This document shows, one piece after another, positions 48,156 to 64,000 of a DNA stretch of 64,000 bases. This DNA comes from Cristatella mucedo (lineage: Eukaryota; Bryozoa; Phylactolaemata; Cristatellidae). Every line of letters starts with the position of its first letter. The stretch's first letter is position 1. The DNA is taken from contig WPIO01000009.1 of the NCBI GenBank assembly GCA_009760855.2, positions 2,916,501 through 2,980,500 on the forward strand. The letters run 5' to 3'. The notes beneath the pieces were generated by a model. The model was not told where the DNA came from. It saw only the letters and a program-made list of their open reading frames with translations, and did no database searches. Both the position numbers and the translations under genes were made by a program.

Positions 48156-49167
48156 ACCGGATAATTCATTTACTTCAATCAGACGGAGTAATTTAAAACC
48201 GTAACCTGAAGTTAGCAACTCACCAGGGAATGAAGATGTCACCATTTTTTTGGAAAAGATCGGCCAGCGATTTTCTTGACTTCGGAAGCATTTCTCAAGC
48301 AGGCTATTGCACGCAGGAAGTTTATTCGCTCTAATTTTGGGCTAAATTGTTTTAAGCAGCAACAATTTTGTAAATCGTCGCAACATCAATATAAATCGTT
48401 TCATTATAAGTAATCTAGCAGCATAAATATGATTGATTATCTAATAAGGAAAATAACCTAGTTTTTGTGCGGTCGATTTCCTTTGAAGTCAACGAAAATA
48501 TTGGAAGAACACCGTATGCACAACATAAGTAATAATGGAGAAAATCTTTCTTTCAAAATAGGCTGCATATTAGGATTGAAATATAGGATTAACGATTCAA
48601 AATTAACGCAACACAAACCATGTGCTAGAAAAAAGTTATTTATTTGTAACCAATAATAAGATTAAAAAAGGAAAAAACATCCTAAACATGAAGACTGATA
48701 CAAATTATTTTAAATCACGATACAGTTTCCAATAACTAAAATACTCAAGATGGGGAGAAACTTTAAGACTCTAATACTATTGCAGGATGTGGAGAAATCA
48801 GAGAAAAATCGCGCATCCGAGCGATTGCCACGAATACTAAATACTTGTTACTCGTAGGTACACCAGATTGGGAATCAGTGGGCTTCTTGAGATCGCAAAA
48901 AAATCTTTAAATCTTTAGCCTAATTCTGACCAGTGAAATTAATAAGCATGAACAGTTGGAGGTAGTGTCATCCAGAACAATTTTAGTTTGGAACAGCACA
49001 CCCAGTATCCTTTATAAAACTCCATGAAAAATAGTAATTACAATAATAGATCGTTCCGCCAACAACGTGATAGTATAACTTGAATCCACGAACTTTCCAA
49101 CACGCTACTACGGAGGAAATAACCATGACCTAGTGGCACGTACGGTATTAAGTTTAGAAAAGCAAGT

Positions 49168-49995
49168 GTTTAGCTATACCTCGTACAAACCTCAAATCCT
49201 TTGGACACCGTGCAGATAGTTTGCATGCTGCCAAAGCCTGGAAATCACTCCAGAATTCCGTCAAGAAATTCCCTAACTTGACCACATTAAAAAAAAAATA
49301 AAAACGAACCCATTTACGACAGCATTTAGTGAGTCATTGTGATTTGTCCTTTATGTGCTTTTGCGTGCTGACACTGTTGCATGCTGCCACTAACCACATT
49401 TGTTTGCTGACCCTGTGCATGTCGCCCCTAACCCTGTTATTCAAGTTGTTTATTGAGCATGATATTACTAACAATTCGATCACATTTCCTTTGCAACGCT
49501 TACTGGCCTACCAGCATGTGCGATCAGGCGATTGCAGCTGGTGCAAAACTCGGCAGCTTGACTTGTCTGCCGTGAGCGTCGCAGGTGCCACATTACTCCA
49601 CTTCTCGCCGACCTGCACTGGCTACCAGTCAAGCAACGGATTGACTTCAAGGTTTTGTCGCTCACTTTTAGGTCCCTTCATTCTATGGCTCCAGCCTATC
49701 TGTCAGATATACTACCCCATCAGGCCAAGCATCGTACCGCCACTAACCACATTTGCATGCTGACCCTGTGCATGTCACCCCTAACCATATTATTCATTTG
49801 GTTTGTTTTTCAAGCATGATTTTACTTACCATTCAATTGCATTTCACTTTACAGCAAATGTAAAGCGCCTAGAGAGACATTAAGTTCTCTGAGGGTGCTT
49901 TATCAAGTGAATTCTTCTTCTTATTATTATTATTAAAGCACATATAAAGAGATTGAGGTCTCTGAGGGTGCTGTATAAAGTGTGTTATTATTATT
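49168..49995 (+). mobile_element. LINE-A, rearranged copy
   Basis: A 3' segment (49171-49495, from the protein end into the 3' UTR) is followed by an upstream segment (49496-49737, C-terminal domain), then jumps by a deletion to the 3' UTR again (49740-49995) with the hairpin at about 49859-49900 and two tails. Confidence 0.75.
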
Positions 49996-50085
49996 ATTAA
50001 ATAAATTATAATATTATAAATAATTAAATATAATATAATATAATATAATATAAATAATAATAATTAAATAAAATATTATAAAGCA
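49930..50085. repeat. AT-rich simple repeats (ATT)n and (TAATA)n
   Basis: Two LINE tails grade into TAATATAATATAATATAATA at about 50030-50050. Confidence 0.8.
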
Positions 50086-50379
50086 CGCAATTTAGACATG
50101 TAGCACCATCTACGTCTCTAGGTAGAAAGTTTTATTTCATTATTTCTTAGGCCTCAGAAGTTTAAAAATTGCAATTTTTCTTTAAAAACAATGCTTTTAT
50201 GAAAAAGACAGCAACTAGTCTGAGATTAACTAATTTCCAATGAGAAAACTGACATACTCGCATGTAATGGTCAGAAAGAACAGTAAATGAATTAAATTAA
50301 CACATATTTGCTTATTCTAAGTTACATTACAATGAACACGGAAAAGAGATCAGAAATGAATAAGTGCTCCAAATTGCCG

Positions 50380-51110
50380 TCTATACTGAAGACCAATTTC
50401 TGCTGCCCGAAGACATTTCAGTTTCATACTTCAAGTTCCACTCTTCGATCGTAAACATCAGGAGCTCACCCGTGGACTTTTTAAGACCAAGATCTCTAAT
50501 CAGGTAGTTACAGTATTCTGATTAGAGAAATGTGGCTTTCTCTTCTCATCCGAACCTGTAAAATTAGAATCATGAAGAGGTGGCTGCAGAGAGCTAATTA
50601 AAATCTAAAAGAAACGGCAGATACCAAATGGATCTGCTCTCTCCTGTCGCTGACTGACCTGCTGCTCTCTTCTGTCACTGTCTGACCTGCTGCTCTCTTC
50701 GACAGATAGTTGATCCCTTGCCAAATGTGCGGAGACGGGTAGTTGCATTGTGGTACTGAGGCAACGAATGAAGAAAAGCCTTGATACCTGGTGGGAAATG
50801 TGGTCTTGTCAATTTGAACCTTGGAAGGGCCCATCATGCAACAGTCGCAGCTGCTTGAGTGGTCAGTCGATTGCTGCCAAAACCTGGGGATAGCAAACTT
50901 CCTCCATGGCTCTCGTCATGGCTCTCATATTTCTCGGAATCGTTACCTCACAACCACTGTGATCCCCAAAAACAGCGTCTGTCTCACGACCGGCAGCTGG
51001 CCGAGTCTGCTAAGAAACTGCGTCGATGACCGTTTCCTATTCGTGCAGATTCAGATATTAATGGCTATGTTGAGCGCACTGTTAATTATTTTGTAGGCAC
51101 TGCTATGCTA
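50380..51110 (-). pseudogene. Decayed transposon-like protein fragment, copy 2
   Basis: The minus strand reads SNFTGSDEKRKPHF, the counterpart of SDFTDAADDRKPYF at 20290-20340. Flanking nucleotides also match, for instance ACTGTTAATTATTTT at 51078 and ACAGTTAATTATTTT at 20747. It is more decayed than copy 1. Confidence 0.35.
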
Positions 51111-51736
51111 GAATGTTAAGTTTTTTCTGACCAGCAGCCCTGTTGGGCTCACAGCATCTAAACTTATTCCGTCTCTTCGCTGCACCTGGATGCAGATCCA
51201 CTCAGTTGGCTCTGATTTTGACCTTGCTTAGCGCAGCGATAGGAGTGAGCCCCAGCACTAAAAGCACCGCAATCTGCTTAGAGTGGCAGCGTCTGATAAA
51301 TCGAACCTTTGGAAATCTTTTTCCATACAGAACAGTTATGAGTCGGTGACTTTTTACAGCCTGAAATTTAGTGCCGATTAGCTTACCCAGTGAAGTGCAC
51401 AGCCTCCACCTCCGAGATGGTCGAGGTATCCGTCGCGAGACCAGGAGTAAAGGAGCCGCTCTCGTATAGGCTGACTTACTCAAGCTCCCTACACTAAAAT
51501 TGAAATGCAATTTTAAATGCTTTACAACCCCGGGGCCTCAGGGAAATCAACTGCGCTGAAGCGTGTGACGCTCTGTCAGCATCAGTGCTGCAGCCGGCTG
51601 TCAGCTAGCCACCATTCAACACAGAGGTCGAGAGCTCAGGGTGATCGGTTTGCCCGCATAAGGGCATACTGACACAGAAGGATACAGGAAAACAGCTCCA
51701 ACTGCCCACGTGGGACTCGGTCGGACGGCGGCAGCC

Positions 51737-59830
<8,094 letters not shown>

Positions 59831-61755
59831 GTAAGAACTATTTTCTACCCTCAAATTTCTACTTTTCAGCTGTTTCTATATAAGCTGTATTGATTTTTAT
59901 CATTTCCAAAGTACGTGCAGCTCAGATAAATATGAGGCTTATTTTAACGGTCTAAAAGAATATCACATCGAATTAAAAACACCTAATTACCTGCCCGTGA
60001 CTTTAAAATAGGGGAATGCTGCTCAGATTTATTTAAAGACAGAAACTTCTGAAAAAATTGGTCTTAAAGGGCTTTTGCTCTTAGCTTATGTATACTCAGT
60101 AATAAAATAGCTTTTTACCATGTACACGCGAGCAGAGAACTACGTTTAGTATACATAAGTGTGCGAAGCTACGCTCGCGTTTTAAATACGGTTGGAATAA
60201 AAGTAGCATACATTCCATATCCGTAAAAGGTTGCTGGTACGTTATTTATGCAAAATGAAGCTTGGCCAGCTAAGCTTTGTTCTTGTTGTCTGCCTAAGAT
60301 CTTCGAAGCGTTGCTCGTGCATTAGGTAGCTTGGGCATTAGCACTTGCCAGGTTCGGGGATTGTAGGAGGCGACGGTGAGCTGATTCTCATTTACTGTAC
60401 AAAAAGAAAATATAATGGGTATATAGTACAAGTCCCTTTGTTTTTCAGCCACAAAAAAATTGCAATTCACAATCTTTGCAGTCACTGCCTCATGAAGACT
60501 ACTCAGTATTTAGTGGCCCTCTTAATAGGGAAAATAAAAAGGGCTTATAAAACCTTTGCACAACCGCTAGCGGTACTACTGACCAGAGCGCTCTACGCTC
60601 AACCATGCGACTAACCACAACCGCGATATGTCAACACGCGGCACAATATGATCTCTCGAAACGGTACGTTAGAAAGAACTAGCAGTCATTTTTACTTTAG
60701 TGATGTGTCCCGCTGAAATGCTCCCACGGTACTACGGTAGGCACCATCTAGCGGCCAGCAATTGTGATGCGGAGTATCGTGGCTTCTTCCGGACACACTG
60801 GCAATCCTATGGAAGTCTTCGTTTAGTATAAATACTCACGGTCACCGAAGAGCATACTTGTTCGTAAAATAAATTTATATTAAAAATATTTTAAATTAAA
60901 ATTATTAAGAGCTCCAATATTCACGTCACGCCGCAAGAGAATTCTATCCTACATTTTTTATTTAAAAAATACTTTTATTCCTAAAATACTGACGGGGCCT
61001 ATGTGAGTTGACCAGGTATGCTGGCAACTAGAATAACTCTCTCTCTTTCCTTAATGTGATCTCATAGCTTTGATGGTGATCAACTGGCTTCTTTAGATTT
61101 CAAAATTCCGAAGAATCCAAAATAGAAAGAAATACGGGCCGTTTTATGAAAGAAATGTCGCAACATTTTAAGTGCGATCGTATTCTCTCTTTCTAAGGTT
61201 AGATGTTAGTTTCCGTATGCTGGATTGCGTTGTAAAGCACATATTGGGGATTTTACTGAACTTCATTTGGAGGTGCGCGATGCCGCAATGCGTCTAGTTC
61301 AGTATTATTACCTGGCTTCTCGTAAATACTCACGAAGGCAAATCATTAGACCTGCTATCATCTACAGCACGCTCTTTCCGGGGAAATACTGTCCTCTTAC
61401 TAAGGTCACCTGCGTCTATAGCTAGAGCACGACCCGTGTATACCCAAAATAAGCCAAACTGATGATTCGCTTCAGAGGCATGCAAAAACTCCCACATATC
61501 ATGCTTTGAAAAATGCTTGCAAAATCACTCAAAACGACATTCGGCGCAATGGTGAGTAGAATCCTAGATTAGTAATGTACAATAAATAATAAGCACCAAA
61601 AGTATATGGAAACAATTTAATTTTGGTTGTCAAGGAAGCATGCCTCTCTAGCTGAAAATTTGATCGTGTAAATTCAATGCAGTTGGAGACCGGAGCATGA
61701 AAATAGTGACATGGATGAAAGATAAAACATAGGAGGCGTCAGTAGCTTTCGCGTA
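59831..61755. other. Galectin 2 intron 4, left part
   Basis: The linker and CRD2 exons were searched for here by eye. A weak candidate acceptor (TTTGTTTTTCAG at 60448) is followed by no good donor in phase, so none is annotated. Confidence 0.35.
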
Positions 61756-61759
61756 GACA

Positions 61760-64000
61760 AATGTAATGTATCTCCGTCTGTAACTCCACAAAGTCATAAA
61801 GACTATGTGGGTGTTACTAAGGAGAGTTTTGTATAGCGCACTCATAGCCTAAGCGGCTTTCGGTACGCATTTGGTAGCCGACAGATTTCATCTCACGCAA
61901 GAAAGAGAAAGTGGGAAGCATAGCAGAGTCAGGAGAGCAGTTGAGGTAGTGAGTAGCATGGAAGTAGCAGCTCAGGACCGCTGAAAAGGATGAGCCATAG
62001 TCAGCAGTAGGAAATTAGTTGTCGTTGCATAAGAATTGTGGAAGCGAGTTCCGCAGTCTAGGACCGTCAGAGCTAAAGCTTCTGTCGCCAACGGTCTTTA
62101 AGCGGAGGAATGGAACAGATAATTTATTGTTCATACAGGACCTGAGGGCACAAAGATGCTGAAACTGGTGCAGCATTTCAGCTAGGTATGAAGGAGCCAA
62201 GCCGTGGCGGGCCTTGTGGGTCAGCGTAAGAACTTTGCTCTGTATCCGTTGCTCAACCGGCATCCATCCTAGCTCTTTTAGCAAAGAAGACTCATGCTCA
62301 AACCTCTGGGACTTGAAGACTAGCCTTGCAGCCGTATTTATAGTCAGTTGCAGTGGCCTAGTTGCTTTCTTTGGTAGCCCAGCCAGAAGGGACGTAAAAA
62401 TAATCAAGCCGAGACAGAACTAAGGAGCTAGTAGGAATGGTAGCTTCAGAAAAAACGTCGGAGGATTCTATCGTAAGGCCACATACTGAAACAGAGGCTT
62501 TAAGCATAAACTGAACCCCTGCAAGGACAGCTTAAGCAGAGAGCAATACTTTAATCAGCCAAAAGGGCTAGTTACAGGTGGGAGGTCCGCACTCAGTGAT
62601 ACTAGTGCAATTGGAAGCGTTTCCACATACTCCAGTCCGGTGTAATGACTTCTTTCAGAAGAGCTATGCCAAAAAATGGGTCTCCTGCATCCAAGCTGAT
62701 GAAGGCTGTTACAGGATGCCGGAGGCATTTTGTGAGGTAAACAGTTCCAGCTCGTGGAGGGCGGTGCCCACATGAACGGCAATAAGCTTTTTGCAAGCCA
62801 CTTTCGAAGACAGCCCTTAATCTTAGATAGGGATCGGACGTGATGGCCAGCTGTAGAAGCAGTCTTCCGAATGAAGCTTTTATCATTTAAGCAGCTGCCG
62901 AAAACGACACCTAAATTTTGAGCACATCGTGACTGTCGCACAACAGCATCACCTACTAGAAGAGCAAAGCCTTTTAAACCAGCCCAGCACTTAGGGTGTC
63001 CTATGAGCAGCAGTTTAGCTTTCGTCACTTAGTTTCAAGAAGTTTTCGACATCCAGGATTAAATGTCGGCAAGGCAAGCATTCAGTTTATCAGTTGCTGC
63101 AGCAGATTCCGACGGTTTGGATAAAACAAAATACAGCTAGGTATCGTCAGCATAAAAGTGATATTATATTCCATGGGCCTTAATCACTTTTCCCAGAGGT
63201 TGAGTATAAATGAAGAACAGCAAGGGACCAAGGACGGACCCTTGAGGGACACCACAGGTGACCCTTTTCGTGTGTGAGACCTGACCCCCACACGACACGG
63301 ATTGAACACGGTCAGTCAAGTACGATTTAAACCACGCCAGTGCCTCGTCTGCCAGACCGGTCTTTATTCTCAATCGTTCAAGTAGAACATCGTGATCAAT
63401 AGTGTTGAAGGCAGTTGATAGATCTAGCAGACAGACTAGGACAGTGACATTCCCCTCATCGCTACCACATGGGATGTCGTTGTTAACACGGGGAAGAACA
63501 GTGTCAGTGGAGTGCTGCCTCTTGAACCGCGATTAAAATGTTTCTGAAATTTTCTTTCAATATGTGCAACCAGCTGCTTAGCGTCAATGTTTTCAAGAAT
63601 CTTTGTCATGAAAGAAAGAAATGAAACTGGGTGACAGTTTGCAAGTACCCCTGTATATAATCCAGGCTTTTTAAGTATGGTTCTAACGATTGCCAATTTG
63701 AAGGACTTGAGTACAACCCAGTTTTCCAAAGAAGCATTACAAATCTTGGTTACGGCAGGGCTAAGTTGGTCCACCAGTTAAGACCGCAGAGATGATGGTA
63801 TAGGGTCTTCAGGAGATGAGCACCTTTTACTAGACCTTTTAAGGTAGCCACATCGCATGACGAAACCTTGGAAAACCTTTGAAAGAAGGTCACAGTTTGT
63901 GATTTCACAATTGCTTTACTCGGAGGGGTTTTATGGAGGCACAAATGTACACAATTCTTTCAGTAAAGAAGGCTGAAAACTCGTCGGCTGAGCCGTTAAT
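61760..64000 (-). mobile_element. LINE-B: non-LTR retrotransposon, longest copy, runs off the window
   Basis: The 3' end (TGTAATGTATCTCCGTCTGT reversed) is at 61760. Going leftwards from 64000 on the minus strand, the pieces are an N-terminal reverse-transcriptase segment (63774-63436), LDLSTAFNTIDHDVLLERLR at about 63410-63350, GVPQGSVLGPLLFFIYTQPL at about 63260-63200, a YADDT-like site near 63150 and the C-terminal domain (62407-62015, AARLVFKSQRFEHESSLLKE, LGWMPVEQRIQSK). Frameshifts and stops break it. It is an L2/CR1-type element distinct from LINE-A. Confidence 0.82.

Noticed and set aside
60448-60560. Candidate linker exon of galectin 2 after TTTGTTTTTCAG
   Set aside because: The frame is not Pro/Tyr/Gly-rich and has no acceptable phase 0 donor before a stop.
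60560-60640. tRNA-like boxes on the minus strand (GGTTGAGCGTAGAGCGCTCTGG)
   Set aside because: No cloverleaf can be formed with a proper acceptor stem. It may be the head of an old SINE but no body was seen.

Overview
The window looks like nuclear DNA from an invertebrate animal. It has short exons with GT/AG borders split by long introns, many decayed non-LTR retrotransposons of the L2/CR1 kind, tRNA-headed SINEs and long microsatellites. I see no operons, Shine-Dalgarno sites, CRISPR arrays or intact RNA genes. I cannot name the phylum with confidence; the galectin architecture fits a lophotrochozoan, an arthropod or a similar lineage.

Left part (1-17000): two paralogous three-exon genes lie head to tail on the minus strand. 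Gene A (16444 to 12686, 345 aa) and gene B (9843 to 105, 357 aa) share their start, both intron positions and both intron phases (2, then 1). The middle and last exons show a motif order I associate with the vertebrate FAM78 family (GW-V/I-Q-x-C, then ELP, then PWY, then a W-hydrophobic strand, then V-x-W). That family has no known function. Gene B's first intron is 8.5 kb and full of retroelements; gene A's second intron carries a long CGG-type repeat just inside its donor site.

Middle part (17000-30500): AT-rich DNA with SINEs, LINE 3' ends, a decayed fragment of a transposon-like protein and no gene I can support.

Right part (30584-64000): two tandem-repeat-type galectin genes in tandem on the plus strand. 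Galectin 1 (30584-45318) can be assembled completely from eight exons into 296 aa: a short leader, CRD1, an 18-residue Pro/Tyr/Gly linker exon and CRD2. Galectin 2 starts at 51737; its leader and complete CRD1 (four exons of matching size and phase) are visible to 59830, and the rest should lie beyond the window. Its third intron appears to begin with GC instead of GT. The carbohydrate-contact residues differ between the domains, which suggests divided binding specificity.

Repeats: one LINE family (here LINE-A) ends in a GTAAAGCGCC...GGCGCTTT hairpin followed by (ATT)n. A tRNA-headed SINE carries a related tail and may be mobilised by it. A second LINE family (LINE-B) ends in ATTACATTACA. One LINE-B copy has been interrupted by another in the opposite direction, with a 7-bp target-site duplication.
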